Origin: Otis tarda
Lineage: Eukaryota; Chordata; Aves; Otidiformes; Otididae
Length of the DNA stretch: 64,000 nucleotides
Direction of reading: 5' to 3'
NCBI GenBank assembly: GCA_026413225.1
Contig: CM048560.1
Span: 11,674,001 to 11,738,000, forward strand
In this document: one piece after another, positions 12,560-26,530 of the stretch
Layout: every line of letters begins with the position of its first letter
Numbering within the stretch: the first letter of the stretch is position 1
Notes under the pieces: generated by a model
The model's input: the letters and a program-made list of their open reading frames with translations, nothing else
What the model was told of the DNA's origin: nothing
The model's database searches: none
Made by a program: the position numbers and the translations under genes

Positions 12560-12992
12560 GACTAGCTAAGCTGAGCCTGACCTCCAAGAAGAGGTTGAGA
12601 GAGTTTGACTTGTTTGCTCTGGTGGAGAGGAGGCTGAGGGGAGAGGCCACCTAATAGCTTCCTTGAGCTATTTAATGAGTAGTTACAAAGATGGATCCAT
12701 GAGCTATTTAATGAGTAGTTACAAAGATGGATCCATGGTCTTCTCAGCAGTACCAGAAGACAAAGGGGAAGGGGCCACTGATAATAACCTGCAAAGTTCA
12801 GGTATATTAGAAAAAGCTTCACTGGGATGATGGGCAGCACTGGAACAGGTCACCAGAGACGCTGAATGGTCTCCATCCTTGGAGGTGTCCCAGATTCGCA
12901 CACACAAAGCCACAAACTGATGCTGGCAATAGTCCTAGTTAGAGCAGGACGTGAGACCTCCAAAGGTCTTTCCCATTTCTGTGATTTTGTGA
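12560..12992 (+). mobile_element. CR1 LINE fragment (3' part), degraded
   Basis: The sequence follows the 3' portion of avian CR1: a 'ctggtggagaggaggctgag' block, then 'gggcagcactggaacaggtc', 'catccttggaggtgtcc' and 'gacctccaaaggtctttccc'. It ends in the CR1-type tail tctgtgattttgtga at 12979-12992. It is heavily mutated and contains a perfect 36-bp tandem duplication (12665-12736). CR1 is a non-LTR retrotransposon whose copies are usually 5'-truncated, as here. The 5' limit is approximate. Confidence 0.75.
12665..12736. repeat. Perfect 36-bp tandem duplication inside CR1
   Basis: Two identical copies (12665-12700 and 12701-12736) begin gagctatttaatgagtagtt and end ggatccat. They sit within an otherwise heavily diverged CR1 fragment. 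Complete identity next to so much divergence suggests a recent duplication, for example by replication slippage. Confidence 0.95.
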
Positions 12993-15900
12993 AAAAATCC
13001 TGAATCGCTTGGATGATCAGGGACATGTACTTTCAAGTTAGAAGTGATGATTCATGTCTTAATGAAATAGTACTGTACTGCCTGAAGAAAGGGAGGAGTA
13101 GGAGGGAAATATGAGCGGGACACAGGCAAAAATAACTGGCTGTTCTTTCTCTAAAGTACGTAAATGATAACTGAGACTGAATGCTGGGGGCCCTGTCGGC
13201 TCCATCCTGCCCGGAGCCAATTAAGGTTGATGGTATGAAGTTCTGTAGTAACCAGCATCAGTTACCGAAAAGGGAAGTCTCCCTGGAGCTACAGCCGGTC
13301 ATGTGTTGGGAATTGCTTGTTAGATGGTCTGACTGGCTGTTCCTCTTTGCTAGTTCTTCTGATGAGCTGCTTTGCAGTGACTTCAGCTCCCACAAGGCAC
13401 ATTGAAGCTTACAGACACACACGTCCTGCTGTAGGAAGAAGACTTCCTCAGGGAAATCTTATCCTCTGTGATGCTGAGGAATTTTGCAGCCTGAGGCTAC
13501 AAACTGTTGAATAACGTTACAATGGCTTCTCAACGTGGACAGGTTGGCCTGCTTTGAAAGTATAATACAGTAATACCATTATAATTCCCTCGAAATTCTC
13601 AGTGGTACATATTTACCACATATAACTTCAAATATATGGAAACATGAAGGATAAATTACTGTGTTAAGGCAGGCCTCTTGGTTCTTTCTCTTCTGTTTCT
13701 TCCTCTTTTTGTTAAGTGCCAGAGGAATATCTAGCTGCCTGGTTTTTGATCCCTCTTGGATTCATAGGGGAGAGCAGCTGTTTTTAGTTAGGCTTTGAAT
13801 TACTGTTTTGCTTTAAAAAATGTGAATGAGAAGCCTTGCATAATTTCAGAAAAACAGGAAGGAACCTATATTGTTTAAAACTGGCATTTTTTTTTATCTG
13901 TTAAATGCACTGTCCCGCTATCAGCATGTGAAAAGAAATAGCGGAACAACTGTGTTTCTGCGGCACAGATGGATTTCCTGTGGATATTTTCAGCTATCCT
14001 CCGTCCACTAAGGACTAGGACAGAAATCACACCTGGAATAGGGGAAGGTTAGGTGGGGTTCAGAGGTAAATTTTGTTAAGTAGGTGAACATCTGATTGTG
14101 GACTATGGGTATAAGTTAGCAGGAATAAAATTACATTTAAATGTATTTGTGATGATAGAAGAAGAGTTCAACATAATTGACAGTATCAGGTTATGGTAAA
14201 ATGGCCATAATGGTTGTAGTATGCTTGGAAGCTGTAAGAGCAAGAGTTGTGTTCTGTCAGTAAGGATGCAGAGCAGCACTGGGAAATACCTCCTATGAAT
14301 GGAGTGGTTTCTTGTGCCTCCTCTAAGATAACCCGTATAAAATAAGGTGTGCTACAGTGGATAGGTCATATCTATATATCTGATGTTCTAGTAAAAGAGT
14401 AAAGGGACAAGGACAAAGTCTTGATCTCTGAATAACAGAGTGCAGAGACTTGTGCTGGGTGGTTACCTCGTTGTCAGTAATTTATGAGCGAGCTAAACTG
14501 CAATTGTTAGATGCATCTGTATCTTGGCATGAAGAATCTACTATGTTGCTCTGTAAATTACTACATTGGTTAATGATATCTTTTTTTGTCTTAAGATATT
14601 TGGTTTGAAAATGTTTGTCTTTTCCTAAAGTGAATTTGCTATTAGATCTCAATAGCACATTCTTTAACGCAGTAGAAGTTTTTTCTCTTGCGAAAGTGTG
14701 TGTGAACTATGATCAAGCTCCCTTTTCATCTTCTCTTAGGTGAATTAGACAAGCTGACCTCCCTGCAGGGTGTCTAGGCTCAAGGGCATTTAGGCATTGG
14801 TACTAGAAACTCCCTAGCAGTGGTACTCAGTGGGGGGCTGTGCCCCTGTGCTCTCATGCAAAGGTTAGTGTAAGCTTAAATCAGACTTGCCTCCTCCTCA
14901 GTCCATTCCAGAGCGGCAACAGCTACACCTGCTCTGTCTCTTGCACTCTTACCTGCTGCTTCTACCTTGGTACTATTTCCCTCTTTAAGCCTTGTTTCAT
15001 CTTCAGTATGTTGTGGTTATCAATAACATTGTAAAAATACAAATACTGGATTATTCCAGTTACAGATTCCAGTATCCATCTAGTCTGGTCTCTAGGGAAC
15101 ACCTTATTCCTCTGTTATTACAGCTTTAGAGCATTTGGTTTTGGCTTGAGCCAGTGATGCTGCTGCAACATACTTTTGAAAAAAGGCTGAAATTCATCGC
15201 TGGTGCTGGAGGCCCAAAGGTTTGGCAGTCAGAGTTACGCAAGAATGCAGCAGGGAGAGGAGTGGCAAGTAGAAAGGAAGAACACTGTGTGGGGAGGTGC
15301 TCTTTTATTTTTAAACTCACATAGCTCTGCACATGTGACAGATGGTTGTCACCAGAAGTGAGTTTTGGGAAAGGAACGCTAAAATATTCTGAAGTTTCAG
15401 GGCAGCTTTGATAATTACCCAGTGCCTGTCAACTTTAAAATAGTTGTCAATACCCAAGTGTATTATAAAGTTCATATTAGACTAAAGGAAGAAAAGCAGG
15501 AAACATTCTCTGTCTTCTGGCAGAAATATTAATGAAATATGAGCGATTGTCTGACAAATGTGCACTGCTATCTTGTTTGGCAGCTGCAGTTATTACAGTA
15601 ACAAAGGGATCAGCTCTGAATAGGAGGAATTGCTTTTTATTGTTCCCTTGACTAACTTGGGAAGCTTCTTCGTCAAGTAATTGATGATACCATCACCAGT
15701 GCAGCTGGGACGAGGTCCCAGTAAGTGAAAGCCAACAGTATATAGCAGCAAAAGAGAAACTTACTGCATTTTCTGCTTTAAAGGAAGAAAAAAAAATTAT
15801 GCTGAGGGTATCCTTTACCTCTGTTAAGACGTCTGCTATCTGTGTAAATGGTTTGCCTTTCATGCTGTGCACAAGAGTGTGTGTAGTGGCAAAAGGCTTT

Positions 15901-16218
15901 AAGACAGGATGAAGAGAGAAATCTTTCAGTTTTACTGTGGTGGCAGCAGTTTCCTGCATGCGGTTCTGGTGACAATACCAGATGGACCATTTTGTGAGAT
16001 AATTGTGGTGAATGATCATCACTTCCTGCAGGCTGTTTTAAAAAGGTCTGTTGTGTTGGTGGTAGCAGTTACATTTGTACTTGTCCATTGGGAGTGGGCT
16101 TGAAACTACTGGTTCACATCGCTGTTCCGATCCGTGCAGCCATTAGATGGTAGCTAATGATGATGTTAATTATCTGATCCTTGTACTGACAGATATCTTT
16201 TAATTTAATCTATTCCAG

Positions 16219-16317
16219 GTCCATTTGTTCACTAGTGGCTCTCATACAGACCAGAACCTTGGACATTTTTCTGTCACAGAAACAGATCTCGTTAGACAGC
16301 CGGAGAACTACAAGCAG
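16219..16317 (+). CDS. Exon B, internal coding exon of the same gene
   Basis: This exon is 99 bp (33 codons), phase 0 at both ends. The acceptor is tattccag and the donor is CAG|gtaatg. The peptide starts VHLFTSGSHTDQN and ends LVRQPENYKQ, covering residues 58-90 of the visible protein. It is polar, rich in Ser, Thr, Asp and Gln, with no hydrophobic segment, and looks like a linker between the Trp-rich part in exon A and the helical parts in exons C and D. A 21.3-kb intron follows. Its length is a multiple of three, so skipping it would not shift the frame. No known motif is visible. Confidence 0.8.
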
Positions 16318-16880
16318 GTAATGCTTCTCCTGTAATTCTTGGATGCTTCGTGTGCTTTGCGCAAACGTTGTTCAGCCGAAGACTGCACTCCTTGTAATGT
16401 GTTTAACTTGGTTTCCAGCAGAAATAAGGGCTTATAGATTGAATTGTCAGTTTCCTCGCTTGGAACTTGTATTCACCAAATGGTTTCTTCCAGTTTGATA
16501 GAACATAGACACAAAGGTATTAGGCTAAGTTTTTACAAAACTGGTAGACAGAGAATGGGGAGAGACTCGACTGAAAGTGCTGCTGAAGAAAAGGTTTGTA
16601 GAATAAAAACGTTCTAGATCACTTGGCTGACTGCTGTTGTATACTACCAGTAACCACCTCTGGGCCAGTCAGGCAAAGTGTTTGCATGTGACCTTGCCTG
16701 AGTGTGTTGTCAGAACATGGAGAGACCTGATTTATCTCTCCATTATCACCATATCTCTCTATTATCTCCAGATGAGCTGAAGCACGTCTGAAGTACTAGC
16801 ATTGATTAGTTCCAGAAATTATACAAGTTGATTACCTTTTTCGATGGTAGTAAGGTGCTTTGTTTTGACAAATATTTTAG

Positions 16881-17110
16881 AAGCACAGAATGGTTGAGGT
16901 TGGAAGGGACCTCTGTAGGTCACCTGGTCCAACTCCCCTGCTCAAGCAGAGTCACCTAGAGCAGGCTCTGCCCATGACCATGTCCAGCTGGTTTTTGAAT
17001 ATCTCCAAGGATGGAGACTCCACAGCTTCTCTGGGTGACCTGCTCCATGCTCAGTCATCCTCTCAGTAAAAAAATGTTTCCTTATGTGTTCAGACAGAAC
17101 CTCCTAGAAC
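16881..17110 (-). mobile_element. CR1 LINE 3' end, antisense
   Basis: On the + strand this reads cagaatggttgaggttggaa, then gggacctctgtaggtcacct, then ggtccaactcccctgctcaa. This is the reverse complement of the CR1 3' end, followed by the 'ttgaatatctccaaggatgg' and 'agactccacagcttctctgg' blocks. It is the best preserved CR1 copy in the window, so probably one of the younger insertions. The 5' end, near 17110, is truncated and approximate. Confidence 0.88.
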
Positions 17111-20100
17111 AACATTATTTTTCCTAGTGTACTGTTTTACCTTTACGTATGTATTTCTGCTGCTCTCAAATACTCTGTTATCATAGATGTTTCAGTTTAT
17201 TATTTGAAGTAATACAATTTGCTTGTTTAATACAGCATAATACATTTATTTCACAAATCAGTTTGTAAAAGTTAATTCTATGTAAAACTGAAACAAGATG
17301 GAAATTTTAAGCTTAGCCCTCACAATATCAATATTTGGCAAATTTCTGCAGTCCAAATCTTTTTAGTCAAAGAAGATATTCTTTCTGTTGCTACCTTAAG
17401 AACAGAAGTTGGCATTGTAAATGCTGCACACAAAGAAATTCAGAAAAGTAGATTTGAAGATTTGAGATAGTCTTATGTTCAAGCTCCCTAAAGTAAAGTG
17501 CACGTTAATCTTTCATTACTGAGCATTCCCTGGATGAACAGTTCATATCCAGCCTCTTGATAAGATTCAGCTGTTTAAAACATTTTTATGGAAAATTTTT
17601 ATTTTTCTAGAGCAAATGGCTAGGTCAGCCTGAGATTTCTTTTTAATTTCTGCTTCACAGTCCCTTTCCTACAGTTTGCTCAGCAGCTCAGAAGGCACAG
17701 CAGCACGCTCCTCTGAAGCCTGTACTTTATAGTCTTCCAGAGCTTAGCAAATGTGCAGAAAGGTCTGGTGGGCTGGTACTAGAAACTTTCACACTGCGTA
17801 GAAGAACTTTGCAACTACCTTTTTCCAAAGCCTTACCCTGAATATGTCACTGATCCGTTACAGTACAGATTGTTACAGTAAAGGCATAAGGATACTCTGA
17901 AAGAGCCTATTTGGTTTTGACTGCACTGTAAATGAATCATTCCAGTTTTTCTTGCATGCTGCTCGCTTTCCTGGATGTCTGCTTCAGGTGTGCTGTTCAG
18001 TGGAGGCTCAGATAAAATTGAAAGAATCTTTTTGTATTTTATACATTGTGGTTAGGTGAAGTGCTGTAGTCAAGAAGATTTAGTGGACAGCTATGCTGCT
18101 TAGTTAAAGTCTGAGATATCCCTTCAAAACAAGGGTGATCACTGAGAGTGACAGAGGCAGGGTTGCAGAAGATGGTTTCTTCAAATAAACTAAGTGGCCA
18201 CAATCTCCATCTTCAGTTTCTGGGCTCTAACAGGTAACAGATGCAATCCCAAACAGACTCCAGCTCATGTGTGTTGGAAATTCTTTTCTTATGTCACTTA
18301 CTGCTTGGACAGGTCCATTTTGGACTGGAATTGTTTGTCAGCATAATCAGCTGTGAAAGTCTTAACCTCTTGAAGCTCTCAAACCTATGCAAGAAAAGGG
18401 CTTCTTCTAAGCTCCTCTCTTGTGCCTGATTCTAAAATGAGCCAGAAAAAATTGCAGGAAATCATAACACTTCAGTATGTATATTTTCGAGAGACCTAAA
18501 ATCGTTATTGTCATCATTTGAGCAATGTTTCTAGTTTTTGTCTTCCCTTACTTCCCAAAAGCATCTTCCAGAAGTCAGATTCTCAGTATCTATGAAGAGC
18601 CTGATATAACAAGGTGGTATGGACTTGAAAAGGCAAGGCTGTTTCAAGTGTCAGTTTTCCAGATGGATATAATGCTCATTAGACACAGTGATGCTTCTTT
18701 GGAAAATGTAATAAAAAGCCTCTAATTTTCAAATATCTTGATAAGATTAAGTAAATTATGCATATTTGAGTATTGTGGTTTCCAAATATTAGTGCAGATG
18801 GCAGCACTCTGCCAAATGTTTTTTTTTTTTCAAAAACTGTGAAATAATTTTTTTCTCTTTAAGTAATGTGACATTTCTGTTAATGTTACCTCAACTAACA
18901 ACCTGCTGCACGCATCAATAAAAAGAGCAAGCATGTCAATATGTCTTACTGTAATGCATCCCTGTTGGTGGATGGCGTTATTAATTTCTTCTTGTGTTAG
19001 GCATCCTTCAAAGGATAGAAATGCAAAGCGGATCGAAGTGTCAAGAATTAGCTGTCACAGAAAGGACATTGGGCTGTTTTTATTGAGGCCTAGAGTTCAT
19101 TTTCATGAAAAATATCCTGTGAGATAAGTTGATCTGACCTGTAGTCAAACAAGAGATGTTTATTCTGACAGGAAGAGTGTCATAGGATACAGATAGCTGT
19201 AAAGTTAAACTTCAGTACTTGCACATTAGCTTGTTTAAAATGTTCTTCCCTTGGATTTCTGACTATAAAACTCTTTTAGTGCTTTTATGTACAGGGATTT
19301 CACTGGACATTATTATTCTTTTATCAGCATAAATGTCTTTGTCAGATTCATAGAGCTGGAAGTTTTCCAAGTGTAATAGTTTTAATTATGTTTTTCTCTA
19401 GTGAGGCATGATAAAAATTCCAACTTCTCCTGCGGTTTGGCTTGGCTGTGGTTATACATGTGTGTGGCTGTGTGTCGCAGGTCACCGCTGTGTTTGGTTC
19501 CTGTGCTGCCCACGGTGTCAGTGAAGGGGAGGCGATGTTATTTCAGTTGGTGTTCAATTTCCAATTGAAGTACATGTGCATGCTCATGTTAGCTCTTGAC
19601 CTCAACATGTGTATCCTTTCTTTCCCAGGATGCTGTCATGACTTTTTGAACACTCCCTGGCTTGCAGAGTGTTGCATGAGAAATATGCTGGTGGTCACTT
19701 TCTCAGCAGGAGTGCATCAGTGGTGATGGTTGCGCAGCTGTTTGCCTGCGAGGCCGTGTTACACCATGCAAATGGGGAACAATTACAGCGTGGCAGCATG
19801 CAACAGCCTGTGCGTTGCTGGGGAGCTTGGATGTTCATTGTGTCTTTTCCTTAAAACCTCTTGCATGTATCACTTAGAGTATGCCAGAACACAGTCTAGC
19901 GCATCTGGAATGTCTTGTGTTTTGGTACGTTTTCCAAGCTGTATTGGTACTGCTTGTTTTTAAATGGTTCCCCAGTGTGAGTGAGAGGTGCTGTTATTTG
20001 CCAGCCTGAAACATGTCAGGGCAGAAATAGAGTTCTGGTCTCTACACACTACAGCTAAAATGGCTTGGAACCGTACTGGGGAAAGCGGCAGAGGATGTGG

Positions 20101-23100
20101 CTGAGGGGAGGCAACACTGGCCCCAAGCTCTCCCAGGCTGTATTATCTGTCTCTGGGGAGGCAGTCACATTCCTCTTGGAACTGCGAGGACAGTGGTTGT
20201 GATGTGGGACAGATTGGGTGGTTTTTCATCATTGTGAGCATAATGTGATCCCATTCTTGGCTATGAAGCCCATTTACCTTAATTCTGCATTGCAGTGTCG
20301 CCAGTTCGGATATTTTACCTTGAGCTCAAAAAATGTATGTTGCACTCCAGAGTCATTAAATTAACTTTCTCATCAAATTGTTACCATATAGAGATCAATG
20401 AACTCTGAAGCAACACAACCTAGTCCTTCAGTTTCTTCTGTCTGGCTTTATATGTGGAATTCAATCTTGTAGGTTTTGTGATTAGCAGAGATTAAGAGTT
20501 GTAGTCAGAATTCAGGTCATTGGTACAATGCTGGTGGTGGCGGAGTGCTCATTGAAAATGTAATGAGGAAGGATGGCACCTTTAAATGCCATTAGATCAA
20601 TTTACTGAGTGTGACAGCAAATAAATAATGCAGCTGTCTGCCAGATGGACATGCAGACAAATTCGTAGAACTTGAGTGTGAATAGCTAATAACTTTGTTT
20701 TGGAATTTTCTGAAAAAAAATTATATGTGATGATCACTAACTCATTTTAAGGGGAATTTCTTTGGCTTGAGGAACTAAGGTGCTTGGTAGCAAGTAAGTA
20801 AGAGCAAACAAATAATCTGTCTGACTTTGCATACATTATGTATGGTCAATTCCATGCCCATAAAAAATTCAGGTGAACTTCAGCTCTCCAAGCAGCAGGG
20901 ATTGGGTGGGATGGGATAGGATGCTATGGGCATAGCAGTGATCTGCTTTCTAGTCTGTTCAGGTACCAAGGAAGGAAACCAATGTACAGTATGTGTATGC
21001 CTCCTTCAGTCATAATTTCTTATTGGGACATTCAGGGGGTAAATAATCAAGTTGTAAGGTAAGTTGATTGTGGACCCTAAATCTTGTGGTAATTTCCATT
21101 TAAAACATCTGTCCCAGATGGCTGTTACAGATGGGTGACACAACAGATTTGTTCTCTGTAATAGCCCATGGTTTGAATTCATGCAAAACACAAAAGGGGT
21201 TCTGTTATTTTTGGAGCAAGTACGTTCAGATTGAGAGTGTTAGGAACTGACAGGCCTTGAACTTTCAAAAATGTTGAACATGCGTTTACTAGTTACTCTG
21301 CATTAAATTTGAGTCTTCAGTTTGTGTTATGTGCATGCACATGTGGGCTTGTGCACTTCTTGCATAAAGTCCTCCTGATCTGCTGAAGTGTTTTATCTGC
21401 ACAGGCACGTTAAACGGAAAGATCAACCAGTATACTCAGTGCACAAACACCCTATGACAGTTTTTGGTCCATTTCTGTCTGAGTGACAGCACCACCTCCT
21501 GGAACTCATGTGAAGGCAGAGCAGCACAAGTGAAGTCTGTTACCTAACACAAGTTATTCAGCTGCTTACTGAATAATTGCTATGGTATTGCATTATCTCC
21601 AGAAACGGATCCTAAGTTGCTGACTCTCTTGGATGAAAATGGAGTAACTATGGCAGGATAATTCCAGCTGCTGTGTGCCAGACTACATTGGGTGTCCTTG
21701 TGCTAATTGTTTGGGACTTCATGGAACATTCCCAGTGGTGACAGACGCTGCAGCCAGGTGCTAAATGAAAATAAACAGTTAAAACCCTGCTGCTAAGCTT
21801 GACACTTTGTCACATTACTGATTTGACACAGACCTGTGCTAGTATGTACTATTTCTATAATCAACCTTGTTATGGTTTTGTATGGTAGAGGTGAAGGATA
21901 TGTAATCTTATTTGAATTTCAAAGAGCCTGCTAGGGCACCATCTGATATTTTACAATGTTCTTCCATCTGCGGTACAAGAAGCAGTTGAATCAACATATT
22001 TCTCAGAGCGTAGATACCAATGTAAAAAAATCACATTCATGCTATAGTCCGTGATGCTGCTGTGTAGGCAATTAATTCAGGAAGCAAAGGCTTGTACTGC
22101 ATGCAAATTCCAGAAAAAAGATTTGTTCTTTTCTGAAAAAAATGACCTTGAGCTTCAAGGCCAAGCTGCCTTCATTGGCATAAATTGTCGTAGATTCATT
22201 ATCTTCTGTGATGCTCTGGCAACTGCTTGTGTTTGATCTGGTCCTCAGCTTTTTTAATGTTCATTGCTTTTTCCCCTTGGTAAAAGCCATAGTTCTCTCA
22301 TTTCTATCATGGAACAGGATCAGTATTTCATATTATAACTACTGTTCTAATTAAGGACAGCTTTGCCTATTTGTCATCGTGTTACAGTTTCTTGAAAGGA
22401 AAAAAAATACTTGAAATTTCTCAAGTGGACCCTGCGTAAAAGATAATACAGCATGAAGTTCAAGAGTAATTACATCGGGGCTTGTGAGTATTTGTAAAGA
22501 TGTGGGCTTTTTTGGTTTGAATTTTTTTTTTCTGTGTGTGTTCTGTCTGAAATCCCTCCTTGGCCAGTCTTGACTCCACAGAAATCTTCACGGAGATTCA
22601 TGTCGCTAGGTGTTACGCCAGGCTCTTTGTGAGGTCTTCACAGAAAGACTGTAGCATGAACCAGTTTTCAAGGTGGGGAGAGATCGTGTTACTGTGAATG
22701 AGATCGGAAAGGTGGAGAACAATCTTCCCCAAAGGAATGCAAAGGTCTGTGACACAGTTCTTGAAGCAATAGTGTAGAAGAGACAGCTAAGCCCCAAAGG
22801 ATCTAAATACAATGAGATTTTAGACTTACTCTACACACTGCCAGAATAAACTTAGTTTGAATCAGTAGTAACTCCTGACCGTTTACTAAATCTACAAGGC
22901 TTCAGATGACCAGAATCTTGGATTCCTGGCATTGTTGAATTTTCAGGACAACAAGTAAGCTTATAGATTTTGTAGCAAGAACAATTTTTTTCTTTTCCTT
23001 TTACAGAACTTTTTTTTAACCCAATGCATCAAAATTTTTACTTGTTTTTAAGCAAGTTTGCTTTTCATTGGTAATTGCTGCTGACTGCATCTTAAGTTCT

Positions 23101-24734
23101 TTAATGATTAAATGAGAAGTTCTAGAACTGCTGACCTTTAATGAATTTCAGGGTTCACGAGTGAATTGTGTGTCCATGGGTCTAACATACATGTTTTGAA
23201 AAGATCAATTATGACAAGTTTTTTGAATCTGCATAATTGTGCTCACCGCAGCACTTTGGAAAAAAATAGTAAATGCTTTGCCCTTGTAACATATTCAGGT
23301 TTTCCTCTCTTCCTGTCTTTAGCTTGCTTTTACTAAACCATTCTAACGTTACTCATTGAAGAACACAGGGAACATGGGCTGACTGTTTAGGAGCAGTAGG
23401 GCTCTGGACAGACAGAGGAAAGGGGTAGGATGGACAGTGATGGCTCTTGTTCAGTGAAGTGAGGAGCTGGAAGAGACCCCTGGACAAGAGGCCTGCATGA
23501 GGGCAGTGGCGAGACAAGGTGGTTCCGATGATGTGAAAGAATTCAGACTATCTTGGTGGAAAGAGACTGAGTGAGGCACTGAAGACAGGCTGCAGCAGGA
23601 GGGGCTCAATACGGACAGAAAGGTCAAAGAGTGGAGAGGACAGTCAGGGCAGGGAACTACAAATGGGAAGATAAGTCTGTCTAGAGACTTGAATCACTGT
23701 CTTGCTCCTTGCAGGATTCTGAGAAATCTCCTACCTGCAGGAAAATGTGGTCATCCTCCAGTGATGGTCCTGTGGACAACCAGTAGTTCTGTGGACAACC
23801 TACTGCTGCTGCTAATCTGTTGACCCAAGAGTCTGATCCGGCAGATAGGCAATAGGTATCTTCCTGCTGCTGCAGAAATAATTTTCAAAAGTATCTTTTA
23901 AAAAAAATCAATGAAATTAATAGTCTAAATTGGAGTAAGATGGTGCACTGTAACATTAGTAATGTTACTTTAAATATGTTTACTAGGATATTTTGTCCTA
24001 GAACTGTGGTATTGTTCAGCGTGCAGAGCGGTTTGTTTTTGAGTCAGAGCTGTGGTGAAGAAAGCGGTTGATGAAGGTGAAGAAGTAGCAGTAGAGTGGG
24101 AGAATTGTTGGAAGAGGGAGGAAGCCTTAAGAGCCGAGGCAGTGGAGCTTTGTCCTGGAGACCTGCAGTACTTCTCTGCCTTTGGGTTCTTGAGTTCCCT
24201 GCAGCAAGTTACTGAAACTAGACTCCCCATGGTGGGCTACTGATGGGCCTTTTCCATTTTTTTTTGTGCGTCCAGTTTGATCGTCAGGGATCTGATTTCT
24301 GGAAACGTTGAGTGTTCCTAGCTGCTACTGAACTTGGTGGGACCTCTGCTTGGAGCCCCTCAAGAGTTTCAGCAGTGCAGGCAGCATCGTCTAGTAATGT
24401 CAGGTTTAATCCCAAATGGTGCAGCCGGTCCTTGCAGCACACTGCTCTGCTGAAGTATTGGGCTGGATCCTAGAGTCAGTAGAGTGGTGCGTGTGCTAGT
24501 ACACCTGGGCAAGCTGCCTGGTTTCTTCCACTGGCGCTGATCAGCCGAGGCAGTGTGCCATGGCTATGTTGGCTCAGGAGCTAACTCCATGAAAACTACC
24601 TAAAGCATCTCTGCAAGTTGTTGAGTTGCACTGGGTAGTCGTATCCATGAAGTGCTTTATAGTAATTTTAAAATTCTCTAAAAATCAGGTCTCAGAAGTC
24701 TCAGTTAAGGCATCCAAAAAAAACGGAAGCATTT

Positions 24735-24870
24735 TACTTTCATCTCTTTGCTTTAATTTCCCACTTGTAAAATGACAATAATACTATCATCTCATCTCAC
24801 ACGGGTCATTAGGAAAGATAACTTGTTTATTTGGAAGATAAAAATTCTGTCTTCAGAATGGAATTTGAAT
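24735..24870 (+). mobile_element. MIR-like SINE fragment, sense
   Basis: The run 'ctttaatttcccacttgtaa', 'aatgacaataatactatcat', 'ctcacacgggtcattaggaa' follows the 3' half of MIR (the 'cagtttcc...tgtaaaatggg' region and then 'ataatactacctacctcaca'). MIR is an ancient tRNA-derived SINE found across amniotes. The match is by eye and the tRNA-like head is not recognisable. Confidence 0.6.
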
Positions 24871-26434
24871 GATGTATGGCAAATAAATTCATGGCTTCCC
24901 TCTGAAGAATAGGCAGAATAATATGCAATTTAAAAGGAAAAGGTTGTGCAGTGAGCACCAGCCTTTCCGTGCCTTTGGTAAGACAGATTATGAAGGAGAA
25001 TATTTAGGTCATGTAATTCTAGAACTTACACACATGAGATGGTCAAATTAGTGTTGTTTAGGCAGCTTGAAGTCTGGCACTTATAAACTTTGAATGCTTC
25101 AGTTTCCAGCCTTAGCAGTTACCTTGCTGGATTGTGCATTAAAAGTGTAAAACATACTTACTGCCATGTGCTCTGAACAACACTGCCGGTCAAAGCTAAT
25201 GCTTTTTTTTTTTTTTCTCCTCCTTGTTAAATTACTTAATGTTTTGTGTTGTTGCTCCAGCCACAGTTACTTTAGACGTTTTACATGCATGGTAGTCAGA
25301 TTGGTGAGAACTAACATGGGAGCTGACTTATTAATATTGCAGAGGAGAGCAGATCCGATAACGTACTGAATTATATATGGGGCTCCAGCACCTAAATGCA
25401 GGAGGCCTGGAGGCTCGCACAAGAAAGCTCGAGGGAGCTGAGTGATCCAGAGTACTGGATTTTTTTGATGGTGGTTGTTCAAATAAGAAAGAGTGGAGGC
25501 TGTAAGGATGTATTTAATATGAAGGTCACTTGCAGGCTCAAACAAAATACAGCCTCTGTGCTGCTGTATGATGAGCAGCAGGCAGTGATGCTTAGCTGGT
25601 CCCAGCTGGCTTTCTGACCCTGTCTGAAAGTCCTGCCCAGCCCTAGACTACTGCATTCCCCTTGGAGCCCTGATGTTGGTAAAGCTGAATGATGGATCAA
25701 GAACTGGCTTTAAACCTCTGTGGGTTGTTGTTTGAAAGATTTAATTTTTTCTCTGTAGATATTTCTAGTTTGATCTTTTGGTGGTGTAATGTCAGGAGCA
25801 GAGTGCCTGCTGCAGTGCTGTGCACAGTGAAATCTGCTCCACTGGGGTGGGTAGAGTAAGTTACTACTTACTGTTGTTTTTCTGGGAGAAGGCTCTGGTG
25901 GTTTAGAGGCTGGGACATTGAAAGTTATTGAAATTGGAAAAAGCTGTTGTATTTTGTTTCTTCGGCTGTGTTCATGGGAACCCCTCCTTACAATTACTGG
26001 AGCAGCAGTGGATACTGTCCTACAAATGAGATTATTTGGTTGTTGTTTCCTGTAGAGTATGAGAGTGGCTACTGAGAAAACAATTTAAAAATGAAATAAA
26101 AATACTGTTGGTGATTCAGATATGTTTTTCCTTCTCACATTTCATCGCAAGGAAAGAATAAGCACTAAGAAAGCAAAGAAACTGTCAGTGACAGCATGTG
26201 CTGCCCACCCTGTGCTGCATGGCAGGAACAAAGAATTTTATCCCTGCCTTTTTTAATGATTCACTCTACAGAAGGAGGGGGTGGGCTGCCATGTCACTTT
26301 CCTTCCGAAATACTGCAGGCAATTGGTTTTCAGCTCATTTCCTGACATTTATCACATAAAACATTGTTTGCTATAGTAGTTATTAAAAACTGTTGGGAAC
26401 AGTGGATCAGGTACTCATTTGAAAAAATGGGGCA

Positions 26435-26530
26435 GAGCAGATGCAACCCTTGTCATCCGTGTAAAATCAGGAAGAGTTACAGAGGTCAAATGGCTTCACA
26501 GCTGCTTTTAGACAGTGTCTACCTGTAGCT
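26435..26530 (-). mobile_element. Possible MIR-like fragment, antisense
   Basis: The + strand reads 'gtgtaaaatcaggaagagtt', 'acagaggtcaaatggcttca', 'cagctgc', resembling the reverse complement of the MIR core and 3' half ('tgaggaaactgaggcacaga', 'aggtcacacagct'). It is short and diverged. Confidence 0.35.

Larger units (their letters stand above)
9892..16218 (+). other. Intron A-B
   Basis: This 6.3-kb intron contains a MIR-like fragment on the minus strand near 11235-11335, an A/T-rich stretch with several ACAAT-type sites at 11925-12060, and a degraded CR1 at 12560-12992 with an internal 36-bp tandem duplication. The two overlapping opposite-strand open frames around 11370-11834 show no domain or splice pattern and are probably chance. 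Confidence 0.65.
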
